The position numbers and the translations under genes were made by a program. 43,502 bases of DNA from Lachnospiraceae bacterium (GTDB lineage: Bacteria > Bacillota > Clostridia > Lachnospirales > Lachnospiraceae). This document shows, piece by piece, positions 25,308 to 34,175 of the stretch. Within the stretch, counting starts at the first letter, position 1; every line of letters starts with the position of its first letter. The notes under the pieces are model-generated. The model saw only the letters and a program-made list of their open reading frames with translations, was not told where the DNA came from and made no database searches. Location: the NCBI GenBank assembly GCA_949383255.1, contig CASJPF010000030.1, forward strand, positions 1 to 43,502, in the 5' to 3' direction.

Positions 25308-26729
25308 TTACAGATAAATTTTATTAAAGATCTGCTCAATCTTATCAACAGTGAGAGCCTGCGTTTCCATATAGACCACATCGCCGTCACTCAAAAGGGC
25401 TTCACTTAACCCCACCAGAATATCCGGGCTGATTACATGCTCATTCGCCAGAGTTTCCAGATATTGCGAAACACCACTGAACAATGCCGCCCGGCCATCT
25501 GCATCATTATCAAGTTCACCGAGTACATTATTCATGGCATACCGCCCAATATCATAGTCAATTGCCGCCATGGTGGAGATTGCCTTGATTTTTCGGAGCT
25601 TTTGACCAGCCTCCTTGCTAAAGCTGGTAAAGGTGTTTATGCCCCTTTCAACTTTGACTTTCACCTCAAAGCTCTCCGGATCTGTATCCTTAAACAAAAC
25701 AAAGGAACCTGCCCTGGTGGCCTCGCAAATCTGCGTGTCTGTCAGTTCCACCGTCACATCCACTATATCTTCCAGTTGTTTGTAGGTGATGAAAGCATTC
25801 AAAGGCGCCGCCACCACCGCCCCGGCAATCTGCGGAGCCATTTCTGCAGATGAATACATATTCCCCGCGGCATCAATCCCGCCCACAATACAGTTGATAA
25901 TTCCGTAATTGTCGCAGGACTTTGAGCGAGTATTGCCAATGTCAGGCTCCTTATCATCCGCATGCGTTCCGCCAATAACGAGCTGAATCATTTTCCCGGT
26001 ATTCCACACCCGATTATGCCAGCTTTTTACCATTGTCAAAATTGCTTCATCCGTCACACCATCTAAGGCCAGCGTATTCATATAAGCTGTTTCAAAAGCG
26101 GTCAGCGCCTTTATATAATCCTCTACCCTCACTTCGCTTCCAGAAGCCCCTCCAGCAAAGGAAATAGAAGCCGTAGGAGAAAGAGGGGTTTCTCCCATCT
26201 TTGCCGCTGTTACCAGGGACTCTGCATCATTATTGACTGCCTCAACTAAAGCATCCAGATCATCTTTTTCAACGGTGTACTTACTTATCATTGCGCTATC
26301 CTCATAAATACAAAGATTCACACAATTCTCATTCTGAATATTTTCGGTGATGGCCGCCCTGAAATGATTCCCGCGCTCCCCTTTATATTTTGCAATCAGC
26401 TTGAAGCTGTCTTCCACTGTTGCTACTGCCTGCTCTGCCTCTGCTGTTGCCATCCTGTAAATAACCAGCTTGTAGGGCTTGCGGTCTTTTCCTCCCTTCG
26501 CCGCTCTCCGTGCCAGGTAAACCGTTCCTCCATCGCCGAATGTGGAGATAATTTCCGTATCATCCCCACAGATAGTCAGTTGATTACATGGCCCCCAGTC
26601 TGCCTTAATAGGAATTCCCACAACACCTTTCTTCGCTGCGTTGATCCGTGACGTGGCCAAAGATACAAACCAATTGTAAAGCCCGGTTCTGTCTTTTGTT
26701 TCGCCAGGTTTCCACGTTCCACTGGACAT
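25308..26729 (-). CDS. phage tail sheath protein (XkdK-like)
   Basis: A 473-residue protein of the PBSX XkdK sheath group, starting with SSGTWKPGETKDRTGLYNWF. The middle has alpha-beta parts and the carboxy end the conserved sheath domain (FTSFSKEAGQKLRKIKAIST, later DGDVVYMETQALTVDKIEQI). Sheath subunits surround the tube and contract to push it through the host envelope, so the phage is a myovirus-like one. It is the longest tail gene here apart from the tape measure and is intact. It begins 1 base after the small ORF at 26731. Confidence 0.93.
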   Translation of the reverse strand: MSSGTWKPGETKDRTGLYNWFVSLATSRINAAKKGVVGIPIKADWGPCNQLTICGDDTEIISTFGDGGTVYLARRAAKGGKDRKPYKLVIYRMATAEAEQAVATVEDSFKLIAKYKGERGNHFRAAITENIQNENCVNLCIYEDSAMISKYTVEKDDLDALVEAVNNDAESLVTAAKMGETPLSPTASISFAGGASGSEVRVEDYIKALTAFETAYMNTLALDGVTDEAILTMVKSWHNRVWNTGKMIQLVIGGTHADDKEPDIGNTRSKSCDNYGIINCIVGGIDAAGNMYSSAEMAPQIAGAVVAAPLNAFITYKQLEDIVDVTVELTDTQICEATRAGSFVLFKDTDPESFEVKVKVERGINTFTSFSKEAGQKLRKIKAISTMAAIDYDIGRYAMNNVLGELDNDADGRAALFSGVSQYLETLANEHVISPDILVGLSEALLSDGDVVYMETQALTVDKIEQIFNKIYL

Positions 26730-26730
26730 A

Positions 26731-26907
26731 TTACACTACCTCCTTCTTCACAAATTTTTCAATAGCCTGCTTTACCTCGGCCAGAGTATACTTTTCTTTT
26801 GTTTTTGCCGGAAGAAGCGCCCCATAGATAACTTCCGGATAGACTCCAAAAAGTTCCTTTGAATGCTGGCATATTTCATCCAGGCTAAACTCTCTTTCAT
26901 TGTTCAT
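26731..26907 (-). CDS. small phage tail-region protein, unknown function
   Basis: A 58-residue, mostly helical protein (FSLDEICQHSKELFGVYPEV, then YTLAEVKQAIEKFVKKEVV). It overlaps the upstream gene by 11 bases and ends one base before the sheath start, so it is part of the late operon. The ribosome site is weak, in line with coupled translation. Small helical proteins just before the sheath gene occur in PBSX-like phages; the role is not known. Confidence 0.7.
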   Translation of the reverse strand: MNNEREFSLDEICQHSKELFGVYPEVIYGALLPAKTKEKYTLAEVKQAIEKFVKKEVV

Positions 26908-27418
26908 CACTTATCGTATCCCTCCCATCTACTGAAATACTGTTCACTATTTTTCTGATTTTGGACACCTGAGAACGTCTTAAATTCCTTGCTTTCACCC
27001 TGGATACCTCAATCATAAATGCCACCATAGAATTCACATCATCTGTATCTGCTGCCACCTGCTCCACCGTGTAATAGCGATCTGTGCCGGGAATCGGTAT
27101 TTTTTTCACTCCCATAAGATAATCAACAAACGAATCCTTATAGCTTGTAAGGTTTTCGACATCATTCTCCGTAGCAAAAAAATATATTTCATAGTTTTGC
27201 ATGACTTTATAGGATGAAGCCGTCATTTCCTTTGTCCTCGTTGTTTTATCCGGATTGATAAAAAGAAAGCATGGGCGGCTGAAATTCTGCGGAACATCTG
27301 TTTCGTATTGCTGAATATCCCCAAATACTTCCTTTACGATTTCAGAAAAAACGGAATTCTGTGGGGATGGGCTATTTGTTAAATTCCGCTGCAAATCGCT
27401 CAAGTTCGTATCTGACAA
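26897..27418 (-). CDS. phage tail terminator-like protein (DUF6838 type)
   Basis: A 173-residue protein, probably started at a TTG at 27418 with AAAGGAGG 9 bases upstream, overlapping the previous gene by 47 bases. The mixed alpha-beta pattern (VFGDIQQYETDVPQNFSRPC, then YEIYFFATENDVENL) is that of proteins between the HK97 gp10-like and sheath genes in PBSX-type phages, usually taken as tail terminators or tail completion proteins that end tube growth and join head to tail. The assignment rests on position and general fold. Confidence 0.65.
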   Translation of the reverse strand: MSDTNLSDLQRNLTNSPSPQNSVFSEIVKEVFGDIQQYETDVPQNFSRPCFLFINPDKTTRTKEMTASSYKVMQNYEIYFFATENDVENLTSYKDSFVDYLMGVKKIPIPGTDRYYTVEQVAADTDDVNSMVAFMIEVSRVKARNLRRSQVSKIRKIVNSISVDGRDTISDEQ

Positions 27419-27983
27419 CTTCTGGAGCCTCCTTTTTCATTTCCTCAAATCCAATGTCAAAAAACTTTACTCCTTTATAAACCCGTGGTTTTACCCATAT
27501 CCCTGTTTTTGCCCCTGGCTGGTAAATAAATTTGCCAGTTCCGTCAATAGTACCGGGAACCCAATGCGGCGTCCGCATGGTATATCCATCATTGATAAAT
27601 CTTGCATAGGATACACTTGAACCCACGCAAAGAGAAAATTTCCCTGCAGAGCCGCTGTAAATCCAGATATTGCCGTTAATACCTCTGGATAAAGAATTCC
27701 ACAAAGCCCCTGTGTCAACAGAATTGGTGGAAACTGTCCCTTTGAACTGGAGGTAATTCTTCTGCTTGCCTTTATTAGCGCCTCTGGTAATGGTTCTCGT
27801 TTTCTTGACATATCTCGCATGCGGCCGTGTATCACTTTTTAAAGTGTCTTTTGCCGAATTTAAGATAATTTCTCCGAGGGTTTCTAAAATATTCTGCACA
27901 ATCTGCGGAAATTCTTTTGAAGCTGCTCTCAATAGCTTCTGCTCCAATTTATCAAGATTTTCGATATAAAATCCATCCTCCAT
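27372..27983 (-). CDS. HK97 gp10-like head-tail joining protein
   Basis: A 203-residue protein with the gp10-like layout: an amino-terminal helix (LDKLEQKLLRAASKEFPQIV), then TGALWNSLSRGI and a beta-rich middle SSVSYARFINDGY, all typical of the HK97 gp10/PBSX XkdI family. It acts in head-tail joining or tail completion. Its start shares one base with the upstream stop (TGATG), and it ends with a TAG, showing that TAG works as a stop codon in this phage. Confidence 0.8.
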   Translation of the reverse strand: MEDGFYIENLDKLEQKLLRAASKEFPQIVQNILETLGEIILNSAKDTLKSDTRPHARYVKKTRTITRGANKGKQKNYLQFKGTVSTNSVDTGALWNSLSRGINGNIWIYSGSAGKFSLCVGSSVSYARFINDGYTMRTPHWVPGTIDGTGKFIYQPGAKTGIWVKPRVYKGVKFFDIGFEEMKKEAPEVVRYELERFAAEFNK

Positions 27984-28315
27984 CAGACTTCACCCTCCTT
28001 TTCCAGAGTAACTACATGAAAGCGATTGGACGGCGCATATGGTTCCTGAACCGTGTATTTTGCTTCCGGATCCAGGGACCATATAATTACATCACCATTT
28101 TTCACCTTCACTCGCTTAGGCAAATACAAAATATAATAAGCAATCACTTTAGTTCTTCCGTTGGCCTCTGTATTGGTTGCGGTTTTCCTAACAAACCGGC
28201 AACGGGTTCCAGGCGGATACACGGAAACGGGCCGCATTTTGCTAAAATTTCCTCTCTTTTCTTCTTCATGCCGTAACACTTCACACTTATGAATCAGCAC
28301 CCTTCCAAAGCTCAT
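27983..28315 (-). CDS. phage head closure/connector protein
   Basis: A 110-residue beta-rich protein between the head-tail adaptor and gp10-like genes, the usual place of a head closure (stopper) protein. It carries NGDVIIWSLDPEAKYTV and a short acidic end. Stoppers sit below the portal and keep DNA in the head until the tail joins. There is no diagnostic motif, so the call rests on gene order and size. Confidence 0.6.
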   Translation of the reverse strand: MSFGRVLIHKCEVLRHEEEKRGNFSKMRPVSVYPPGTRCRFVRKTATNTEANGRTKVIAYYILYLPKRVKVKNGDVIIWSLDPEAKYTVQEPYAPSNRFHVVTLEKEGEV

Positions 28316-28696
28316 TTAGATCACCCTTGCCCTTATACTTTTCTTCCGGCCGCAGATTGTTTCATCTCCCACCTTCAGAAAATTCAACCGGGAAAGGACA
28401 TGAGAAAAAGCATTGAGGTTATTGTCGTAGGAATAATCCTCAATGCTTTCTGCCGTTTTGCTGGGATCGGATAAAATGGCGGATACTAACTGTACATTTA
28501 CCAATTTCACAATATAGGGGATCTCTTTTTCTTCGTCAAAAACCTGTTGGCAGTATGCATCTATCATTTCCTTTCCTGCTGCCAGAAGATTATCCAAAGC
28601 CGCTTCTGACAGCTCTGCCAAATCATCCACAGGAATCAGACCGGCAAATTCCCCATTTTCATCCAGCAAATCTCTCCCGGATACATATGCCCCCAT
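28316..28696 (-). CDS. phage head-tail adaptor protein
   Basis: A 126-residue mostly helical protein (DLAELSEAALDNLLAAGKEMI, then VKLVNVQLVSAILSDPSK), matching the helical head-tail adaptors (gp6/gp15-like, PBSX YqbG-like) that bind the portal. It starts 2 bases after the upstream stop, with little ribosome site, suggesting coupling. The role is inferred from fold pattern and position after the capsid gene. Confidence 0.65.
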   Translation of the reverse strand: MGAYVSGRDLLDENGEFAGLIPVDDLAELSEAALDNLLAAGKEMIDAYCQQVFDEEKEIPYIVKLVNVQLVSAILSDPSKTAESIEDYSYDNNLNAFSHVLSRLNFLKVGDETICGRKKSIRARVI

Positions 28697-28698
28697 AA

Positions 28699-29130
28699 TC
28701 AGATGTGTACGAACAGCCCCGTTCTTAGAAGCTGTTCGTACACCCTCTGATCAGTAATTTTAATTGGTTTGTTTTTGAAATATCTGGTACCAGCATCCAT
28801 ATAGGTTGCGGCGCCCGTGAGAACAACAATCCCCTCGAACACGTTTTTCTGCTGGTCGGTCTCCTTCTCGGCCAACTCTGCAGAGCCTTCTCTGGTTTCA
28901 ACAGCGTCACCCGGCAATTCCTGCTGGAATTCTTCCTGAGCCGTTTTCACATCGCCTTCCTGCTGTTCCTCTTTCTGCTGGTCGGCCTCCTTATCAGCAT
29001 CCGCCTCCTGGGAATCTTCCTCTCCTTTTCCCAACACAAAATTCTCCGCCTGCTGCTTAATCAGATCTTCTGCCGCTCCCTGGCCGCTCTGCTCAGTAAC
29101 CTTGTGATTTTCTGTCACTTTTCTTCCCAT
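28699..29130 (-). CDS. acidic phage protein of unknown function
   Basis: A 143-residue protein in two parts: residues 1-95 are low-complexity and rich in glutamate and glutamine, likely disordered; residues 95-143 form a small ordered part (VVLTGAATYMDAGTRYFKNK). It lies right after the capsid gene with a GGGAG ribosome site, where other phages have decoration or head-tail proteins with a similar carboxy-terminal piece. No firm family. Confidence 0.6.
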   Translation of the reverse strand: MGRKVTENHKVTEQSGQGAAEDLIKQQAENFVLGKGEEDSQEADADKEADQQKEEQQEGDVKTAQEEFQQELPGDAVETREGSAELAEKETDQQKNVFEGIVVLTGAATYMDAGTRYFKNKPIKITDQRVYEQLLRTGLFVHI

Positions 29131-29145
29131 CTTCTTTCTCCCTTC

Positions 29146-30069
29146 TTATGATCGGTCCTTACCTACTACCAACACATCCGGATTATGGATCTCAAAATCA
29201 AAATCCGCCAGAAGCGTATATTCATGCCTGGTTTTTCTCGGCACTACCTGATGATAGGTTTCGATATTGTCTCCGTACACTCCATATGCCAGGTTTTTCA
29301 ACGGAGTTACCATCTGAATATCATCCTGCAGGAAGCCGACAGGGATAATTTCAAACCCATCATAGGTCACATTTTTTCCGCTGATCAGCAGACTGTCACC
29401 CAAAGCCGTATTTCTTTCGGTCAGTTCTTCTTTATACTCGCGGTTTACTGTGTGGGACACCAAAATTTTCAGGAGGCTTTTGTCTTCCTGCTGGTACATC
29501 TGAAAATATTTGCTCGGAACCTCTCCCAGAAGCCCTTTAAATAACGCTCTTTTCGTGGAAAAACTGGCGCTATTGACCTTGTGGGTATCGCTGTCCGCCT
29601 CTGCAATACTGATCCATCCATTGTTGATATTGATAAAATCGTCACTGGAATTTTCATCTCCGTTGAATCCCAGATCAATCGTATCATTGGCAAACTGCTG
29701 GGCAAACAACCGGGCCAACGTTGTGTTGATCTGGCCTTTTTCGATATTCTCTTTCATAAACTGAAAAGTAATATCATAGGGCATAATTACGCCGACTGCG
29801 TTCAATTCCCTCTGCTTCGTAGAGAAGCTGCCGGTTGCCGGATTATCCTCATTCTCCTTAGCCTTCCTCATGTTTCTTCTGGAAACATCACCATATTCCA
29901 GCACCCGGCGCGTAGTCTGCATAGTAATAAAATCTACCGAACGAAGAAACGGGGAGTAATCTCTCATAAAAGTGATGAACTGCTTTGACTGCTCCGGATT
30001 CATTTTTCCGCCTGTTCCCAGAGTGGCCGTATCCACCGCCGCTTTCGATAACAAAGTACGATTATTCAT
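29146..30069 (-). CDS. major capsid protein, P2 gpN family
   Basis: A 307-residue protein typical of P2-family major capsid proteins. It begins MNNRTLLSKAAVD, has MRDYSPFLRSVDFITMQTTR and ends with HEYTLLADFDFEIHNPDVLV. It forms the icosahedral shell with an HK97 fold. It follows the scaffold and protease genes as expected and has a GGAGG site 8 bases before the ATG. A P2-type capsid together with PBSX-type tail genes is usual in Clostridial myophages. Confidence 0.92.
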   Translation of the reverse strand: MNNRTLLSKAAVDTATLGTGGKMNPEQSKQFITFMRDYSPFLRSVDFITMQTTRRVLEYGDVSRRNMRKAKENEDNPATGSFSTKQRELNAVGVIMPYDITFQFMKENIEKGQINTTLARLFAQQFANDTIDLGFNGDENSSDDFININNGWISIAEADSDTHKVNSASFSTKRALFKGLLGEVPSKYFQMYQQEDKSLLKILVSHTVNREYKEELTERNTALGDSLLISGKNVTYDGFEIIPVGFLQDDIQMVTPLKNLAYGVYGDNIETYHQVVPRKTRHEYTLLADFDFEIHNPDVLVVGKDRS

Positions 30070-30090
30070 ATTTTTTCTGCCTCCTTCTTT

Positions 30091-31035
30091 TTATGCGAAA
30101 TAGCCGTCAAATACATCATCGGCCTCTTTTTCGATCTTTCCTGTCTTTTCCTCGCCTTCCAGACTCCGGGCCATTCCTCTGGATTTCTCCACTTTTTCCA
30201 GGCGATTTTCCAGCGGACTTAACGCTTCGCCAATCACAGATTTTATGATTTCCGTAATAGCTGCCGATTCTTCCACTGCATCCCCGGTTTCCCCCTGCTC
30301 CTCATCGGCATCCTCTTTCTCGATTTTGTCGAGCCGGTCATTGATGGGCTTCAGAACGGCCTCCATAGCCTGCTTCATAATTTCTGTTAATTCTTCTTTC
30401 TTCACTTCCTCTGCCTCCTTCTCTCCATTATTATCTTTTTCAGGCGGTTCCGACTCTGGCTCCGCTTCGCTGATTACTGCTGAGAGCGCTCTTTGTGCCG
30501 CTTTCAGGGCTTCCAGGTTTTTACCGGATACCTTTTTGCCTGCTTTCTGAATCTCTGTTTCAGGAACATCAAAAAAGCTATCGCCCTTTGCGATAGCCGC
30601 CGTATTGACCTTGCTTTTCATGTATGCAGAATATTCATCTACCGCCTGAAGAAGCGCCGCTTTTTTATCAGCAACTTCCTCATTGTTGATAATATCCCTC
30701 ATAACATTTCGCAGTGTGTCATTTGCCCTCCACATATTTTCAGTAATGTCATTAACCGCCATCATGCCTGCAAAAGTCTTTTTAGGCTTTTTGGTTGTTT
30801 CCTCTGCCTTCTGCACCTTTCCAGCAAAGTATGATTTCAGCACACCCAGCAGTCCTTTCACTTCATCTGCTTCCGGATCCTCTTGATCCTCGCATACATT
30901 CTCTTTATAAATCTGAATTTTCTGCCTATTGGCACCTTTTCGCACCAGGGAAATCATGCTTATGTCCATATCACTCATTTCTCCCGGTACAATTTCAACC
31001 GTTTTTGCAGACTTCAAAATAGCAAATCTTTTCAC
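30091..31035 (-). CDS. phage capsid scaffolding protein
   Basis: A 314-residue acidic, helical protein between protease and capsid genes. The start is a GTG at 31035, with GGGAGGTG at ideal spacing and only one base after the protease stop. The first about 40 residues (VKRFAILKSAKTVEIVPG, then MISLVRKGANR) resemble the XkdF carboxy-terminal region. The rest has coiled-coil stretches (LKPINDRLDKIEKE, ALSPLENRLEKVEK) interrupted by glutamate-rich linkers. Scaffolds guide capsid assembly and are then digested by the protease. Inference from position and composition. Confidence 0.7.
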   Translation of the reverse strand: MKRFAILKSAKTVEIVPGEMSDMDISMISLVRKGANRQKIQIYKENVCEDQEDPEADEVKGLLGVLKSYFAGKVQKAEETTKKPKKTFAGMMAVNDITENMWRANDTLRNVMRDIINNEEVADKKAALLQAVDEYSAYMKSKVNTAAIAKGDSFFDVPETEIQKAGKKVSGKNLEALKAAQRALSAVISEAEPESEPPEKDNNGEKEAEEVKKEELTEIMKQAMEAVLKPINDRLDKIEKEDADEEQGETGDAVEESAAITEIIKSVIGEALSPLENRLEKVEKSRGMARSLEGEEKTGKIEKEADDVFDGYFA

Positions 31036-31036
31036 C

Positions 31037-31483
31037 TTATTCACCTCCCTTCGCTTCAATTTTTGCAGTTCCCCCAATCGAAAAGCCTTCTATTTCTCCT
31101 TTTTGGATCTGCTGCCAACAAGTGTCGTCCGTCACCTCCACGGCGGCCACCCAATCCCCTTTCGCAGCATTGATCTCCGGAATATCCGTCATGGCAATAT
31201 AGCTTTCTATAACAACACCATAACCGGCCTTTTCATTGTGCTGCTTGTCAACACCGACTTTCCCCACCAGCTTTTGGTTCTGCAGCTTTTTATTGAAATT
31301 ATGGCATGCCTTTTTCACTTCTGCTTCGGTTGCCCAATTTCCGTGTGTGTCAATGGTTGATTTGTCTACCGGTTTCCCGTCCTCTCCTATCGTTTTAGAG
31401 GCTTTATACACAACCCCTATCACTGTTCGGCTTGTTTCATCAACCTTCGCTATTGGCATAGACGCCAATGTTTTAATCTCCAA
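31037..31483 (-). CDS. XkdF-like prohead protease
   Basis: A 148-residue protein matching the protease part of PBSX XkdF (peptidase S78-like): DTHGNWATEAEVKKACHNF supplies the histidine region, KVGVDKQHN and SYIAMTDIPEI follow, and the end WQQIQKGEIEGFSIGGTA carries the family's conserved GFS. The start is a TTG behind a near-perfect AGGTGAT site. It processes scaffold and capsid during head maturation. In PBSX the protease and following domain are one protein; here they are two adjacent genes, split by one base between stop and start. Confidence 0.85.
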   Translation of the reverse strand: MEIKTLASMPIAKVDETSRTVIGVVYKASKTIGEDGKPVDKSTIDTHGNWATEAEVKKACHNFNKKLQNQKLVGKVGVDKQHNEKAGYGVVIESYIAMTDIPEINAAKGDWVAAVEVTDDTCWQQIQKGEIEGFSIGGTAKIEAKGGE

Positions 31484-31487
31484 AGAA

Positions 31488-32528
31488 TCACCTCCGCATT
31501 TTATATTTTAAGACGCTTTTCATCGTACACCGGCAATGGATCACATTTTTTGCGCTCGCCCCCATAGAAGAATCTCCGGGATGCATGAGCCTTTCCCCTC
31601 CGACAATAAACGGTTCTTCAAGAGGGACCTGCTGACCGTCTGCATTTTTATGCCACTCCCTGGATACCTTATCGCAGGCACAGGCCCATTCTTTTCCCCC
31701 AACAACCTCGCTTTGTCGCCATCCTTCCAAAGTTGCAGCATTCATGGCGCTTATCGTTTCTGTTCTGGCAATACGACGTGCCCGGTAAAACTCAAAACAC
31801 TGTTGCTGCTCTACGGCCTGGTAAACAGCATTATATTTTTCCGGATCCGTCAAAGCCTCCAGTTTTTCCTTTTTTTCCTTCACCTTATTTTGATTAAAGT
31901 GATTGGGGACATCAGATACCAGCTTATTGCCAGTCGGATTATTTCCTTCGCCTTCCAACAGGCTTTCTTTCAAACTCTTAATGATAGTATCATGTGTTGT
32001 TTGATTTACCTCCTGGGCAAATTTTATTTTATGCTGGTCCAGCCAATTCGTTGCCTTTTTTGTTAGGCTCATGTCAGGTCCGAGACGGGAGCCTTCCACT
32101 GACCGAGCGCAGATTTCTGCAATCTGTCCAAAAAAAGAATTGGTAAATGCCACATAAAGCGCTGCCAGCTTATCAATATATGCCTTTTCATTGGCAAAAA
32201 TAAAACCGGCCATAATCTCAGCTATATGATCTATCAGAACTTCCGGAACTGCTGCCTTCTTTATGGTACGCCCTACTTTTTTTCGGTTTTTCTTCATGTA
32301 TTCTGGAAGCCTTGCAATGGCCGCCAGATACTCTTTTTTCTGCTTAATGAAAAGAACCTGGATTTGCTTCTCAAAATCTTCAAGTGCCTTTAGCAAAATT
32401 TTATTCTGCTTTTTATCCAATCCCAGGGAAAGAATGAATTTCTCATTCTCTTTATCAATTTTCTGCAGAACTGCATTGATGGTTTTCTCAATTCTCTTTA
32501 GGACTAAAACTTTTTCTTCAGACAGCAT
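31488..32528 (-). CDS. Mu F-like minor head protein
   Basis: A 346-residue protein. The amino-terminal 200 residues are helical and lysine-rich; the end is the Mu gpF/SPP1 gp7 domain (RARRIARTETISAMNAATLEG, WACACDKVSREWH, then MHPGDSSMGASAKNVIHCRCTM). Such proteins bind the portal and help capsid assembly or DNA delivery. The start is the ATG with GGAGG 9 bases upstream, overlapping the end of the split portal frame by 11 bases. The usual cysteines and histidines of the domain (CACD, H, HCRC) are present. Confidence 0.9.
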   Translation of the reverse strand: MLSEEKVLVLKRIEKTINAVLQKIDKENEKFILSLGLDKKQNKILLKALEDFEKQIQVLFIKQKKEYLAAIARLPEYMKKNRKKVGRTIKKAAVPEVLIDHIAEIMAGFIFANEKAYIDKLAALYVAFTNSFFGQIAEICARSVEGSRLGPDMSLTKKATNWLDQHKIKFAQEVNQTTHDTIIKSLKESLLEGEGNNPTGNKLVSDVPNHFNQNKVKEKKEKLEALTDPEKYNAVYQAVEQQQCFEFYRARRIARTETISAMNAATLEGWRQSEVVGGKEWACACDKVSREWHKNADGQQVPLEEPFIVGGERLMHPGDSSMGASAKNVIHCRCTMKSVLKYKMRR

Positions 32529-32991
32529 CCGCCAGCACCTCCTCAATCATGCTCTGGAGGCTTTTTAATATACAGACAATGCTATTTATACTATCTGCCT
32601 TTTCAATGCTTTCCAGCCCATTTTCAGGGCTTTCAGGGGTATTTACACCTTCCTCTCCTTCTGTTTCTCCCTCTGGCTCCTTTGATTCATTTTCTTTCTC
32701 AATTTCCATTTCTTTAAGGAGAAGCTGCATAGGCTTATCAGCCCATTCCCCCTCAAATGGTTCAAAAGATTTGCCCAGGAGATCCCCCAGGGCATCAATC
32801 AGCATATTCGGAGTAGCGGCGCCGGCCATAACATACGGGGATACCGCTTTGGCAATCTCTGCCTTATCGGAAATCGTTGGAGCGACAAACTTCATGCTGA
32901 CACTCTTTATCAACAAAATTCTTTTCAGCGTATTGTTGAATGTAAACGCAATATCATCCCGTTCCGGTTGAAATACCTGTTCCTCCGTCAC
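32518..32991 (-). pseudogene. phage portal protein, carboxy-terminal part after an in-frame amber
   Basis: This is the continuation, in the same frame, of the portal gene to its right. Codons between the TAG at 33030-33028 and this segment read DYTRATADTARQ and are plainly portal sequence. The GTG at 32991 is the first possible start but has no ribosome site. The visible part (EEQVFQPERDDIAFTFN) is the usual end of PBSX-type portals, followed by a glutamate-rich tail. Without readthrough this part is probably not made. Confidence 0.75.
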
Positions 32992-33027
32992 CTGTCTGGC
33001 AGTGTCCGCCGTAGCTCTGGTATAATC

Positions 33028-34167
33028 CTAGGATTCCCCGGTATAGATTGGATGGAGCCGGAAAGCAGACCGGATTTTATCTCGGTTATTCTTGCAATAC
33101 TCCTGAAACAATCCATCTTTTTCCAGCATCTCTGCCAGCTTTTCAATACGGATAGACACTTTGCTCTTTACTTCATCATCACCAATCTGGACATCATTCT
33201 CTAATCCTTCCGCTTCCAGAATAAGATATTTGTGCCTCGCCTTATCTCCTTTGGCTCCACAAATCGTGTTTACGGAATCCTCTGTCAGCTTTCCATTCTC
33301 CACGATAATTGCCATTGGCATATGCCGTCCATCCATGAAGTAGGTGTAATTCAATTCCTCCGCCTTGCGGTTTCCCTGAATATTAAGCAACTGGCCGATA
33401 TAGCGCGGCAAGCCATAAGGAGTATACGGACAATAGATATTAAAAAAGATGATACTGGAAGCCCTATCTTCTGGCGGAGTATCATCACCATATATTCCTG
33501 TCCGGCAATTCAAAATTCTAGGATCGCCAAACTCTTTAAAAAATACCTTTTCATTATCCACGATCTGAACAAATTTACGGAATCTTTTCATAATGGAGAT
33601 CTCTATTTCTTCTCCATCTTCATTCTGAATCATAGTTCTAACCGTAAAAGCCTTTCTTTCACGTTTGCAAAGCCGGAGTTTATGGGCCGGGATATGCTCC
33701 AAACCAGCCGGAATACCCGTCATATCTTCAATTACTTCCAGGGCACCCCATCCTATACGTTCCTTGTCGTCAATCACCTTTTTCATAATTGACGTGAAGC
33801 TTTCATCCAGATTGCAATACTTAAAAAAGTTTTCGTACCTGGCCCATTCCCTGTCCAGTGCTGTCTTGACTTCCTCGCTCTCTTTGTCAACGTCAATATC
33901 ATAGTCAAAATCAACACCAAATCCCACAATGTTCGTTTTATAAGCGTCAATGCACTGCTGCAGAATATCACTACTTTCCGATAACCGAGTAAGCGCTTCC
34001 GGATTGTATAGCGGCTCCAGAATCGCGCCATCTTCGTATAGTCCATGAAATTCATCTTCATCAACCGCCCTGCTCTCCATGATAGAAACCGTTTCCCTGG
34101 CTATGGTCTTTATAACAACCGAATTGTGGACTGCCGACCTCTTTGCTTCCTCGCCCAATTTCCTCAT
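33028..34167 (-). pseudogene. phage portal protein, amino-terminal part ending at amber codon
   Basis: A 379-residue portal of the PBSX family (NIVGFGVDFDYDIDVDK, RKFVQIVDNEKVFFKEFGDP, IIFFNIYCPYTPYGLPRYIG). Portals form the dodecameric ring through which DNA enters the head. The start is either ATG 34167 or TTG 34158, the latter better spaced from GGAGG. The frame ends at a TAG (33030-33028) after HPIYTGES, whereas family members continue, and the continuation is present in the same frame down to 32518. A single C-to-T change from CAG would explain it. The prophage is therefore probably defective unless the codon is read through. Confidence 0.85.
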
Positions 34168-34175
34168 CCTCCTTT

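Noticed and set aside
29469..29988. Additional open frames inside the capsid gene
   Set aside because: These are other-frame shadows of the long conserved capsid coding sequence.
32518..34167. Phage-wide recoding of TAG to glutamine
   Set aside because: The gp10-like gene at 27372 ends at a TAG at the expected place and the other genes are not interrupted by TAG; no suppressor tRNA is visible in the window.
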